The notes under the pieces are model-generated. The model saw only the letters and a program-made list of their open reading frames with translations, had not been told where the DNA came from and did no database searches. DNA of 64,000 bases from DAOVRD01 sp964521715 (GTDB lineage Bacteria; Planctomycetota; Brocadiia; SM23-32), in contig CAZFSS010000005.1 in assembly GCA_964521715.1 (NCBI GenBank), forward strand, positions 124,001 through 188,000. The letters are read 5' to 3'. The position numbers and the translations under genes are program-made. Numbering within the stretch: the stretch's first letter is position 1; every line of letters begins with the position of its first letter. This document shows, one piece after another, positions 33,513-41,932 of this stretch.

Positions 33513-33655
33513 CTACTGCGGCTCATCCGTCGCCAGTATCCGGGCCACCTGATCGTGGAGCGCCGGCAGGTTCCCCTGGATAACGTCCCACACGACCCGA
33601 CGGCTGCAGAGGCCCGTCGCATGTCCTCCAGGTGCTTCTTCACCTCAAGGCGCAT
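33513..33655 (-). pseudogene. hepT: decayed hepT (HEPN toxin) remnant
   Basis: The ATG at 33655 overlaps the end of mntA by 11 bases, as in intact MntA-HepT operons. It reads MRLEVKKHLEDMRRAS, the typical HepT (HEPN, DUF86) N-terminus. About 100 bases later another frame reads RRVVWDVIQGNLPALHDQV and ends ARILATDEPQ with a TAG at 33515-33513, the typical HepT C-terminus. Intact proteins are about 110-120 residues. Here roughly 65 internal residues are missing, including the Arg-x4-6-His RNase motif, and the two ends are in different frames. The toxin is therefore dead. Confidence 0.8.
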
Positions 33656-33953
33656 ACACGACCCTCCGAGTGCGCTCTATCGAGCGCCGGAAGTACGGAT
33701 TCCGCACGGCGCGCTCCATGACCAGATCAACAGAGCAGCCGAACAGGTCCTCCAGGCCATCCAGGAGGCCGAAGTAGGCGTCCGCATGTTGTCCGGGCTC
33801 AAGGGGCTGGAACTCCACCAGGAAGTCGAGGTCTCTCGGATCGGGCCCCTGGCCTTCCTTCGCGGCCGAACCGAAGACCTCGAGGCGACGCACCCGGTAG
33901 CGCCGGCACAGATCCTCCAACTCCGTCCGCTTCCGGTCGAGCGATGTTCGCAT
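33645..33953 (-). CDS. mntA: MntA-type minimal nucleotidyltransferase antitoxin
   Basis: A 102-residue minimal nucleotidyltransferase. The motif FGSAAKEG...RDLDFLVEF carries the Gly-Ser and paired Asp metal ligands, with a third acidic position in CSVDLVMERA. The end NPYFRRSIERTRRVVYA is characteristic of MntA, which neutralises its HepT partner by adding AMP units. GGAGG precedes the ATG by 8 bases and a TATAAT lies at 33978-33973. The partner hepT downstream is a pseudogene, so this is an orphan antitoxin. The whole unit is enclosed by the 69-bp repeats. Confidence 0.88.
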   Translation of the reverse strand: MRTSLDRKRTELEDLCRRYRVRRLEVFGSAAKEGQGPDPRDLDFLVEFQPLEPGQHADAYFGLLDGLEDLFGCSVDLVMERAVRNPYFRRSIERTRRVVYAP

Positions 33954-33972
33954 GGGCAGTCCTCCGCGCCCA

Positions 33973-33978
33973 TTATAG
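33973..33978 (-). promoter_or_regulatory. -10 box of the mntA cassette
   Basis: A perfect TATAAT on the minus strand, 20 bases before the mntA ATG and inside the repeat-flanked segment, so the cassette seems to carry its own promoter. A convincing -35 box is not seen. Confidence 0.4.
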
Positions 33979-34017
33979 CGCAGGCGGGGCCGGCCGTACA
34001 GAACCCCCCTGCCGTCC

Positions 34018-34086
34018 CTCCCTCAGACGCCGCGCATCTTCTCCGGCCACAGTATCTTGTGCAACTGAAGCTGGAGGCGCACGTCC
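34018..34086. repeat. 69-bp direct repeat, copy B (functional 3' end of queE)
   Basis: The last 20 codons, stop codon and six following bases of queE. Identical to 33424-33492; the two copies are 525 bases apart. Confidence 0.95.
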
Positions 34087-34676
34087 AGACCGGACGCCAG
34101 GATCCACTCCGCCAGCTCCCGCCCCGCAAGGCAGCCATAGGCGGGCGCAAAGAGCAACTCCGGACCTCCGGCCAGGCCACGTTCCTCAACGAACGCGATG
34201 GCCCAGTCGAAGTCCCGCCGGTCCGAGATGACGAACTTCACCTCGTCGGTCGGCCGCAGCAGCGCCAGGTTCCCCGGCAGCGTCTTGCCGGCCTCGCCGC
34301 TGCCCGGGCACTTGACGTCCATGATCTTGACCACGCCGGCCGGCACGGGTCCGAGGTCGACCGTCCCGTTCGTCTCCAACAGAACCTTGCGCCCGGCGTC
34401 CAGCAGACTCGCAGCCAGGGACACCACCCCCTCCGCCTGCACCATCGGCTCGCCGCCGGTGACGCAGACCAGTCGCGGCCCGAGCCGCTCCACCTCGCGG
34501 CGTATCTCAGGCACGGTCAGCCTGATCCCCTCGCCCTCGCGGGCGTACTCCGTGTCGCAGTACGTGCAGCGGAGGTTGCAGCCCATTGTGCGCACGAAGC
34601 TGCACGGCAGGCCCGCGTAGGAGCTCTCGCCCTGGATGCTCTTGAAGATCTCGCTGATGGCCAGCGCCGGCTCCAT
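34023..34676 (-). CDS. queE: 7-carboxy-7-deazaguanine synthase
   Basis: A 217-residue radical SAM enzyme that turns 6-carboxytetrahydropterin into 7-carboxy-7-deazaguanine for queuosine or other deazaguanine nucleotides. The iron-sulfur motif is C33-x3-C37-x2-C40 (GCNLRCTYCDTEYA), followed by CVTGGEP. The N-terminal ISEIFKSIQGE is a QueE hallmark. The ATG at 34676 has GAGGAGG 9 bases upstream and begins 14 bases after the nuclease gene. No queC, queD or queF is in the window. The 3' end is duplicated downstream (see repeats). Confidence 0.92.
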   Translation of the reverse strand: MEPALAISEIFKSIQGESSYAGLPCSFVRTMGCNLRCTYCDTEYAREGEGIRLTVPEIRREVERLGPRLVCVTGGEPMVQAEGVVSLAASLLDAGRKVLLETNGTVDLGPVPAGVVKIMDVKCPGSGEAGKTLPGNLALLRPTDEVKFVISDRRDFDWAIAFVEERGLAGGPELLFAPAYGCLAGRELAEWILASGLDVRLQLQLHKILWPEKMRGV

Positions 34677-34690
34677 GCCGCGCAGCCTCC

Positions 34691-37600
34691 TCACTCTATG
34701 TCCCGCAATTCGCTCAGGCGTCCGGCGTCCGGATCGCTCTGCTTCATCTCCGCAAGGGCCAGGCGGGCGGCGCCGCAGGCAATGGCGTAAGGGCAAAGGC
34801 CGCCGCAATGACCGTGCCTGTCGGACCTGTCGGCCGGCAGCGGGAAGAAGTTCCCGGCGGCGATCCCCTCCAGCACGAGCCGGACGGCCTTGCGGAAATC
34901 CTCCAGCCGTTCCTTCAGGGAGGCCAGCGTGAACTCCGGCACATCCTTCGGTTCGGACACCAGCAGGTAGAGGGCCGAGCCCGAATCGGCGGACATGATG
35001 CCGGCGGCCGCCAGCAGGTAGATGGGCAACTGGAGCTGCCTCCCCCCGAGCAACGAATCCACCTTCAGCCCTTGCCCCTTCCCGGTCTTGTAGTCCACGA
35101 CCTGGAGCCCGCCGTCAGGCAGCGTGTCCACGCGGTCGATGCGGCCCCGGAATCCGACGCTCACGCCCTGCCCGAGGCCGAGCGAGCAGGCCCTCGGCTC
35201 CGCCCCAAACTCGTACTCGAAGAACTCCGGCGCCGCCTCGCAATGGGACCGGCCCTCATGGATCAGCAGGCTTCGCAACTCGTCAAGGGTCCTCTCGCGC
35301 TCGGCGATCCAGGTGGCCGGGCGGTTCTCCGCGTGGATCCGCCCCAGCCTGTCCAGCACCACGGAGGCCCTGCGCACGAGATCATCGACGTCGGCCGACG
35401 ACAGATCGCCGAGCCGGCGCCCCTTCAGTCGTTCCTCGTAGAGGTCCCGCAGCAACCCGTGCACCAGCAGCCCCCGCTCCCTCGGGGGAAGCTGAAGCTC
35501 CTCCGACGGCGCCTCTATCTCGGAGACGGCCAGAACGTAAGTCAGGAAGTACTCAAAGGGACACTGGGCATAAGTCTCGAATCGAGTTGGACTTACGGCG
35601 GAGCCGAAGCGGCTGTGCTTCTCCCGGAGGCACCCCAGCAGGTCGCCCGCCCGGACCTTGCCGTCATAGGGACCGAAGTCACGCCGGCCCCAGCGCGCAC
35701 GGTCCATCTGCACCGCGCGAGAGAAGGACTCCGAAACCGCCCTCATGTAACCGACCCGCCGCCCGCCCGGTCCGCCGCCCGCGAACACCGCGCCGTCGTA
35801 CTCCACCTCATCGAGAGCCAGAGCCAACTCCGCCGGCTCGCGGGCAGCGCGATTGAGCCGAACGTTCCGCATCAGCCCCGCCTCGATCCCCCGGGCGGGC
35901 GAGCCCGCGCCCAGTGCCGCACAGGCTTCCGCCAAGAAGCGGGACGGCATCCTGGGCCGCCCCGTGTCCTGCTCGAGCCGGGGATAGGTCAGCACGATCT
36001 GCCTCCGCGCCGAGCCGAGCGCAATGCGGAAAAGATAGCGCTCCTCGGCGGGACGGTGCCGCTGCAGCGGCAGCTCCCCGCACCCGAGAGGCTCCGCGAC
36101 CTCGTTCAGCGCGTCGCGGTCCAGCTCGGTCACAAGCGACTGCTCGGGGATGTGGCGCGGGAATCCCTTCTCCACCAGGCCGGGAACGACGACCACGTCG
36201 AACGTGGCCCCGCGCGCCGCCATGATGCTTGACACGGCGACGCCGACGTGCTGAAAGCGCTCGCGCCTCAGGCTCTCACGCGCGAGGCGCCTTCCCAGCA
36301 ACCACCGCGCCCGGGCGGCGTCGGCCGGCGCGCGCGTCACGTCCAGGCGAGCCAGCTCGCCAACGGCCTCAAGCACCGCCTCCCTGCCCTCGTCGTCGGC
36401 GGGCGTAAGCCGGTCCACGAGAGGGCCGAGCCGGCCGGCAAGGTCGGCCCAACTGCGTGCCGAGGCCAGAAGCGCGATGTCCTGGAACAGTTCCCCGAGC
36501 AGGCCCACAGCCGTCGTGCATAGTTCGGCGTCGCGCGCGCAGGCGCGGCGCTCGCCTTCGTCCTCCGCTTTGTCCGCCTCTCGCCGGAGTTGCTCGGCGC
36601 GGGCCAGCAGGCGCAGCCTCCACGTGTCGCGCCCCTTCAGGACGCCGGCCTGCCGCGTGAGGCGGTCCAGCAAACTGGCGGAGAGGCCGGCGGGCCAGTT
36701 CAGCTCCGCCAGCCCCAGCAGGTCCAGGACGCTCTCCCGTTCCAGGTCGCCCACGGCGAGGTCGAGCAGGGATAAGGCGATCCGCCCCGCCGCCGTGTCG
36801 GCCGGCGGCAGGCCTTCGCGCACGTAAGACCGAACGCCGCCGCGCCCCAGGGCCTCGGCAAGCAGTCCCACCGTCTCCCCCCCGCTCCGCAGAAGCACTC
36901 CGCAACTCGTCCGCCCGTCGGGCCGCAGAGCCGAACGCAGGATCTCCCGGACCACCTCCTCGGCCTCGGACACCTCGCCCGGACAGCTCACGATGCGCAC
37001 GCTGCCGTCCGGGGCGGAGCCCGAGGCGCAGCCCGGCACGGAGCGCGGCGCGGCGCCATCACTGCCGGGCTGCCGGTCGGCCGAACCGAGGCCGCCCCGG
37101 AACATACACCGCACCAGGCGGTCGAGGTCCGACCCGCCGTACGGCGGGCGCGCCACGGCCTCCACCTCGGCCGCGCCGAACTCCCGGCGAAGCCACCGGA
37201 CGGCCCGATCCGCGTACTCGAACCCCGGCGCCGGCGCGCCGTCCTCCTCTTCCCAGAGGACGAAGGCCAGGCACTCCCCCGCCAGCGACGCGAGCCGGCC
37301 GACAAGCCTTGCCTGGGCCGGCGCGAGATCGTAGAAGCCGTAGACGAACAGCACGTCGGCGTGCTCCGAGGGCTCGATATCCTCCCGGCCGGCGACCTGG
37401 ACCAGGTCGTCGTCGTCGAAGAGGCCCTCCTGGGCCTTCCAACTGCGCAGCCCGTTCCAAAGCTCGGCCAGCTCCCTCAGCCGCCGCGCGGCCCCAGGGT
37501 CCCTGAACCGCGCCCTCTTCGCCGCCTCCCGAAGCGCCGCAGGCGTCCAGAGACAGTTCTCCAGGAGCTGGACCGCATGCCCGACGGCTGCCGCGCCGTT

Positions 37601-37945
37601 GGTGAACCGCCGGAAGAACTCGAAGTACGAACCGTCCGGCACCGCCCCGATCAGCCGCTGGAGGACGAGTTCCTCCGCTCCGGCGGGCATGGGCCGACTG
37701 CCGCGCGCCGCCAGCCCCGGCAGCGCCATTCGCCGCGCCGCGTCCTTCAGCGTGAGGAACTGCACGCCCATGATCCCGCCGAGCCGTCGCGCCACCCGGC
37801 GCCGCAGGTGCAGGGCCAGCAGGTTCGTGGGCACGAGCACCCAGACGCGTCGGGCCGGCTGCCGCGCAACCTGCGCCAGCTCCGACGCAAACGCGTCCTC
37901 CAGCGCCGCATACCTGGCGGAACCGATGATCCTGCCTTCAGCCAA
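34691..37945 (-). CDS. AddB/RexB-like double-strand-break repair nuclease subunit
   Basis: A protein of about 1084 residues resembling AddB, the partner of AddA in double-strand-break processing. The N-terminal part looks like a superfamily I helicase fold without a Walker A lysine loop (VWVLVPTNLLALHLRRRVARRL). The C-terminal third holds a RecB-type PD-(D/E)xK nuclease (GRIDRVD ... VVDYKTGKG, about residues 935-960). Four cysteines typical of the AddB iron-sulfur cluster are present: one in YAQCPFEYFL near 792 and three in HCGGLCPYAIAC near 1050. I start at TTG 37945, downstream of a good promoter and a GAGG; the frame is open further up. No addA lies in the window. Confidence 0.8.
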   Translation of the reverse strand: MAEGRIIGSARYAALEDAFASELAQVARQPARRVWVLVPTNLLALHLRRRVARRLGGIMGVQFLTLKDAARRMALPGLAARGSRPMPAGAEELVLQRLIGAVPDGSYFEFFRRFTNGAAAVGHAVQLLENCLWTPAALREAAKRARFRDPGAARRLRELAELWNGLRSWKAQEGLFDDDDLVQVAGREDIEPSEHADVLFVYGFYDLAPAQARLVGRLASLAGECLAFVLWEEEDGAPAPGFEYADRAVRWLRREFGAAEVEAVARPPYGGSDLDRLVRCMFRGGLGSADRQPGSDGAAPRSVPGCASGSAPDGSVRIVSCPGEVSEAEEVVREILRSALRPDGRTSCGVLLRSGGETVGLLAEALGRGGVRSYVREGLPPADTAAGRIALSLLDLAVGDLERESVLDLLGLAELNWPAGLSASLLDRLTRQAGVLKGRDTWRLRLLARAEQLRREADKAEDEGERRACARDAELCTTAVGLLGELFQDIALLASARSWADLAGRLGPLVDRLTPADDEGREAVLEAVGELARLDVTRAPADAARARWLLGRRLARESLRRERFQHVGVAVSSIMAARGATFDVVVVPGLVEKGFPRHIPEQSLVTELDRDALNEVAEPLGCGELPLQRHRPAEERYLFRIALGSARRQIVLTYPRLEQDTGRPRMPSRFLAEACAALGAGSPARGIEAGLMRNVRLNRAAREPAELALALDEVEYDGAVFAGGGPGGRRVGYMRAVSESFSRAVQMDRARWGRRDFGPYDGKVRAGDLLGCLREKHSRFGSAVSPTRFETYAQCPFEYFLTYVLAVSEIEAPSEELQLPPRERGLLVHGLLRDLYEERLKGRRLGDLSSADVDDLVRRASVVLDRLGRIHAENRPATWIAERERTLDELRSLLIHEGRSHCEAAPEFFEYEFGAEPRACSLGLGQGVSVGFRGRIDRVDTLPDGGLQVVDYKTGKGQGLKVDSLLGGRQLQLPIYLLAAAGIMSADSGSALYLLVSEPKDVPEFTLASLKERLEDFRKAVRLVLEGIAAGNFFPLPADRSDRHGHCGGLCPYAIACGAARLALAEMKQSDPDAGRLSELRDIE

Positions 37946-37985
37946 GCCGCGCCTCGAGTCCGGACGTGTCAGGGGATGCGCAGCC

Positions 37986-38014
37986 AGTATAGTGAGGTCC
38001 GACGACACCTGCAA
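37986..38014 (-). promoter_or_regulatory. promoter of the AddB-like gene
   Basis: Minus-strand TTGCAG (38014-38009) and TATACT (37991-37986) with a 17-base spacer, about 40 bases before the proposed TTG start. It may also drive queE downstream. Confidence 0.55.
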
Positions 38015-38116
38015 TCGGCGCCGCGCCCGCCAAGCGTCAGCGGGCGCGGCCCGGCCATCAGGGGACGGACTCGACGGGCGGCGGGACGGGCCGTCTGCCC
38101 GGGCGTCCGCCTTGCC

Positions 38117-38146
38117 TTGCGCGGCCGGTGCGCCATCGTCAATAAT
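38117..38146 (+). promoter_or_regulatory. candidate promoter of dprA
   Basis: TTGCGC (38117-38122) and AATAAT (38141-38146), 18-base spacer, 74 bases before the dprA ATG and divergent from the AddB-like promoter. Confidence 0.35.
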
Positions 38147-38219
38147 GGCGTGCCTCACTGGCAATGGCGCGGCGCAAGCGGCGCTGCTCGTTGTCCAACG
38201 CCGGCCTTTCAGGCATGCC

Positions 38220-39398
38220 ATGAACGAACGCGAAGAAGAAGCGCTTGCCGTGCTGAAACTCGACACGTGCGAAGGTGTCAGCAGCAGGACGATCTTCGCG
38301 CTCGTGGAGCACTTCGGGTCCGCCCGCGCAGCGCTGGAGGCCGCCGCCGCGGAACTGGCGAAGGTGGAGGGCCTGACGCCGGATGGAGCCCGCGCCGTCC
38401 GGCGCGGCCCGGACGAAGGCAAGCTCGCCCACGAGCTCGATCTGATGGAGAAGTTCAGGACGCGGCTCGTGCCGTTCTTCGCCGAAGATTACCCGCCGCC
38501 GCTCAAGCACCTGGAAAGGGAGGCGCCGGCGCTGCTTCGCGTGCGCGGCGAGTACCGGCGCGAGGATCAACTGGCCGTCGCCATAGTCGGGTCCCGCCGG
38601 TGCAGCGTTTACGGCCGGCAGCAGGCCTCCCGCCTGGCGGCCGACCTGGCCAGCATGGGGTTCACGATAGTGAGCGGGATGGCCGACGGCATCGACTCGG
38701 CGGGTCATCGCGGGGCCCTGGTGGCCAGGGGGCGGACGCTTGCAGTGCTCGGATGCGGCCTTGCCCGCGAGCTGGGCAGCGCCGAGCCGGAGCTGGCGCT
38801 CCAGATAGCGGAGAGCGGCGCCCTCATCAGCGAACTGCCCATGGAGACCCCGTCGCGGCCGGGGAACTTCCCCCCGCGCAACCGGCTCATCAGCGGGCTT
38901 TGCCTGGGCGTCGTCGTGGTGGAGGCGGCCAGCAGGAGCGGCAGCTTGATCACCGCCCGCTGCGCCGGCGAGCAGGGCCGCGCCGTCTTCGCCGTGCCCG
39001 GCAGCATCGACAGCCCGACCAGCCGCGGCTGCCACATGCTCATACGCGACGGCGCCGTGCTGGTCGAGAACGCCCGTGACGTCGTGGAAGGGCTCGGCCC
39101 GCTCAGCGAGCCGATCGAGCTGCCCCCGCGCGATCAGGGCGAGGGCGAGGCCCTGGCGACGTCCGTGGACGACGCGCGCGTTCTGTCCCTAAATGACCGA
39201 GAGAAAGGCATTTATGACCTGCTCGGCGCCTCCCCCCTCCACATCGACGAGGTCGTGGCGCAGACGGAGCTGGCGCCCTCCATCGTCTCCAGCACGCTGC
39301 TGACGCTGGAGATCCGCGGGCTGATCCAGCAGCTCGCCGGCCAGCGCTACGTACGCAGGCAAGGGGCGGCGGGGCACCGCGATGGAGCGCCTCCTTGA
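38220..39398 (+). CDS. dprA: DNA-processing protein DprA
   Basis: A 392-residue protein that loads RecA on incoming single-stranded DNA during transformation. It has an N-terminal helical/SAM-like part (residues 1-75). The Rossmann-like core contains AIVGSRRCSVYG (near 121), IVSGMADGIDSAGHRGAL, LGCGL, SELPMETPSRPGNFPPRNRLISGL and VEAASRSGSLITAR. A C-terminal winged helix (LNDREKGIYDLLG to the end) completes it. The ATG at 38220 starts the normal N-terminus; the longer open frame upstream overlaps the divergent gene and is not used. It is head-to-head with the AddB-like gene, linking two DNA-handling functions. Confidence 0.92.
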   Translation: MNEREEEALAVLKLDTCEGVSSRTIFALVEHFGSARAALEAAAAELAKVEGLTPDGARAVRRGPDEGKLAHELDLMEKFRTRLVPFFAEDYPPPLKHLEREAPALLRVRGEYRREDQLAVAIVGSRRCSVYGRQQASRLAADLASMGFTIVSGMADGIDSAGHRGALVARGRTLAVLGCGLARELGSAEPELALQIAESGALISELPMETPSRPGNFPPRNRLISGLCLGVVVVEAASRSGSLITARCAGEQGRAVFAVPGSIDSPTSRGCHMLIRDGAVLVENARDVVEGLGPLSEPIELPPRDQGEGEALATSVDDARVLSLNDREKGIYDLLGASPLHIDEVVAQTELAPSIVSSTLLTLEIRGLIQQLAGQRYVRRQGAAGHRDGAPP

Positions 39399-39458
39399 CA
39401 CTCCGGCGAACGAACTGCTCAAATGGAACGATCCACTCCCGAGGAGCAGAGGCAGGCA

Positions 39459-39749
39459 ATGGGCCAACCATCCGATGCGCAGTCCGCGCTGGAATCCCTC
39501 GTGGGCGATGAGGTCGTCGTGGACGTGAAGGCGCCCTTCGTCTACATCGGCCTGCTGCACGCAGTCGGCTTCGACGCCCTCGTGCTGGCCGATGCGGACG
39601 TGCACCCGTGCGACGATTCCCAGAGCACGCGCGAGTTCTACGTGCTGGAAACGAAGAAGAACGGCATCCGCGCCAACCGCCGCCTCGTCCACGTGATGCG
39701 CAGCGAGATCGTCAGCGTCTCCCGCCTGGCGGACATCGTGGACTACTGA
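39459..39749 (+). CDS. small conserved protein with possible Sm-like/SH3 barrel fold
   Basis: A 96-residue protein, MGQPSDAQSALES... The core VGDEVVVDVKAPFVYIGLLHAVG ... LVLADADVHPCDD ... TREFYVLETKKNGIRANRRLVHVMRSEIVSVSRLADIV has the strand order and the functional-context feel of small Sm-like barrels. The family name is unknown to me. The ATG at 39459 follows an AGAGG; an ATG 12 codons upstream is possible. It lies 60 bases after dprA on the same strand and overlaps the end of the convergent kinase-like gene by 7 bases. Confidence 0.65.
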   Translation: MGQPSDAQSALESLVGDEVVVDVKAPFVYIGLLHAVGFDALVLADADVHPCDDSQSTREFYVLETKKNGIRANRRLVHVMRSEIVSVSRLADIVDY

Positions 39750-41932
39750 GCCGATCCGCCCAGAAGCTCCTCCGCATGCCTGGTCAGCCGGTAGACGCAT
39801 TCCCGCCCGGGCGCCATCTCTTTGTACTCGTCGACGAACGCCCGGGCGGCCGCCGCGTCGCGCCGCGCCAGCAGGTCAACGCACGCGAACGCGGCGGGCA
39901 GGTAACCGGGATCGGCACGGACCGCCCGCCGGAAGGAGAGCGCCGCCTCCTCGCGCTGCCCTGCTGAATGCAGGCGCCACAATCCCAGCAGGAAGTAACC
40001 CCTCGCCGAATCCGGACTGCGCGCCAGGAATCTCCCGAACTGCCCCTCGACCTCATCTGCATCCCCGCCAGCCATGGCGGCCAATACGCCGGCAAGCCCC
40101 GCCATCTCCGGAGGCAGGCCCTCCGCCGGAAGCCCGGCGGCGCCCGAAAGCGTCCCGCCCTCTTGCGCCTCATGGACGGCCGTGTAGAAGGCCGAAAGCA
40201 CCTGGAAGGGCGGCGTGCCGGGCGCCGCGTCCAGGGCGCGCTGGATGGACGCGACCGCCTCCGGCCACCTGCCCTGCCTCTCCATGCGGAGGGCATCGGC
40301 CGCCGCCGACCACGCGCCCAGGCCCTGCCCAGCCGCGGCGAGGGCGTCCTCCGGGAGCGGCTCCCGTCCCAGTCGCCCGGCGACGGCGATGAGCAGCTCC
40401 CGCAGCGCGCCGGCCAGCGGGGCGGCGTCGCCTTCGCGGTCCTGCGGCACGGTGCACTCCGCGCGGACGGACCAGGGCTCATCGCGGCTGCTGGCGAACA
40501 CGAACGTCCAGCGCCGCCGCTCGAGGCCAGGCGCATGCTCGGCTACCAGCAGGCAGTTGGCACCCACGTCCTGGCGCACTTGCAGGACGTCACGCCCGGC
40601 CGCCTGCAGCTCAGCCGTCTGAGCAGGATCCACAACCTGGAGTTCCGGGTAGAAGGCCAATCCGTAGGCGATGAGGGCCGCCAGCCCGTCGGCCATCCAG
40701 GGGGGCAGCGGGTCCGCCGCAACGGGATCGGCCTCCCGGACCAGCACGGCCACGCGGGGCGGCAGGCCGGCCTGCGCCTCGCGCGCAGCCGCCTTCTTGT
40801 CCTGGTGCTGCTTGTAGAGGAACCCGAGAGGGATGACGGCCAGCGCGAACAGGAACACCGCGGCCGCCCACCACAGCGCCGTCCACTTGGCACCCCCCTC
40901 GGCCCGCCCGGCAGAGACGGAGGCGCGCACGGGCCGGATCTTGTGCCCGCGGCTCATCTCGACCGCGCACTCCCGCAGTTCGTCCAGCGCCGCTTCCGGG
41001 CCGGGCGGCCGGCCAGCCGGGTCCCCCGCCATAAGGCGGGCCACGAAGCGCGACATCTCCGCCGGCACGTCCGGGGCCCGGTGCGAGAGGCTCGGCGCCG
41101 GCTCCTCCAGCCGCCGGCGCATGACCTCCCGGGCGTCCGCGCCCTCGTGCGGCACGCGCCCGCAGACCATCTCGTACGCGGTGACCCCCAGCGAGTAGAG
41201 GTCGGAGCGGACGTCGGCCAGGCGTCCGTCGAGTGCGCGTTCGGGCGCAATGTAGAGGGCCGGGCCGCCGACGGCGCCGTCCTCAGCGACGGTCAGCCGG
41301 TTCAGCTCCTGCGGCCTCAAGGTCGTGCCCAGATGGTCGAGCCTGGCGGCGCCGTCGTAGTCGAGCAACACGCCCTCCGGCGTCACGTTGCCGTGGAAGG
41401 CGCCGACGCCCTCGACCGCAGCCAGACCCCGCAGGATCTCCTCCATCAGCGTCAGGGCCCGGTTCAGGTCGATCCGTCCCGTCCTTCGAAGCAGCGAGCG
41501 CAGGTCGGCGGGCGGGCATTCGGTGACGATGTAGTAGCAATCGGCCAGGCGCCCGAGGTCCAGCACCGTCACGACGTAAAGGCTTTGGATCTCGCGTGTC
41601 AGGGCAGCCTGCCGGAAGAGGCGCCGCACGTAGTCGGGGTTCTCGTGCGCGAACGCCTCCGTGAACACCTCGGTCCTCACGTGGCCGCGCAGCCCCGGGT
41701 GGTAAGCCCGGTAGACGCGACGGGTCGGCGTCACGGACAGCAGCTTTGTGAGCCTGGCGCCGCCGACGGTGCGTCCCCTGAAAGGATCCTTCGGGCGGCG
41801 GATCCGGGCCTCTGGAGCCCCTGGGCCGAGGGGACCGCCACACGCGGCGCAGAACAGCTCCATGCCCTCCGAGGGCGCCCCTGGAGCGTAAGAACGGCCG
41901 CAGTGCCGGCAGTACAGGCGGTCGCTCGCCAT
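39743..41932 (-). CDS. membrane-anchored predicted pseudokinase with zinc ribbon and TPR-like tail
   Basis: A 729-residue protein. Residues 8-31 form a zinc ribbon (C8-x2-C11, C28-x2-C31). Residues 57-330 align with Ser/Thr kinases of the PknB type, ending in IAPERALDGR and SDLYSLGVTAYEMVCGRVP. The VAIK lysine position reads E88. The HRD motif is H180-G181-N182, so the catalytic Asp is Asn. The following Lys and Asn are T184 and G187, and DFG is D199-H-L-G. Phosphotransfer is unlikely. One membrane segment follows (about 347-370), then an extracytoplasmic region and a TPR-like C-terminus (RGYFLLGLWRLHSAGQREEA). The ATG at 41932 puts the zinc ribbon at the start; no clear ribosome binding site is seen. 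Confidence 0.8.
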   Translation of the reverse strand: MASDRLYCRHCGRSYAPGAPSEGMELFCAACGGPLGPGAPEARIRRPKDPFRGRTVGGARLTKLLSVTPTRRVYRAYHPGLRGHVRTEVFTEAFAHENPDYVRRLFRQAALTREIQSLYVVTVLDLGRLADCYYIVTECPPADLRSLLRRTGRIDLNRALTLMEEILRGLAAVEGVGAFHGNVTPEGVLLDYDGAARLDHLGTTLRPQELNRLTVAEDGAVGGPALYIAPERALDGRLADVRSDLYSLGVTAYEMVCGRVPHEGADAREVMRRRLEEPAPSLSHRAPDVPAEMSRFVARLMAGDPAGRPPGPEAALDELRECAVEMSRGHKIRPVRASVSAGRAEGGAKWTALWWAAAVFLFALAVIPLGFLYKQHQDKKAAAREAQAGLPPRVAVLVREADPVAADPLPPWMADGLAALIAYGLAFYPELQVVDPAQTAELQAAGRDVLQVRQDVGANCLLVAEHAPGLERRRWTFVFASSRDEPWSVRAECTVPQDREGDAAPLAGALRELLIAVAGRLGREPLPEDALAAAGQGLGAWSAAADALRMERQGRWPEAVASIQRALDAAPGTPPFQVLSAFYTAVHEAQEGGTLSGAAGLPAEGLPPEMAGLAGVLAAMAGGDADEVEGQFGRFLARSPDSARGYFLLGLWRLHSAGQREEAALSFRRAVRADPGYLPAAFACVDLLARRDAAAARAFVDEYKEMAPGRECVYRLTRHAEELLGGSAQ

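Noticed and set aside
33495..34790. 431-residue plus-strand frame opposite mntA and queE
   Set aside because: Antisense shadow; it only drew attention because its repeated stretch mirrors the 69-bp repeat.
34808..36232. 474-residue plus-strand frame opposite the AddB-like gene, and 37361-39079
   Set aside because: Shadows of the nuclease and dprA genes with no domain features.
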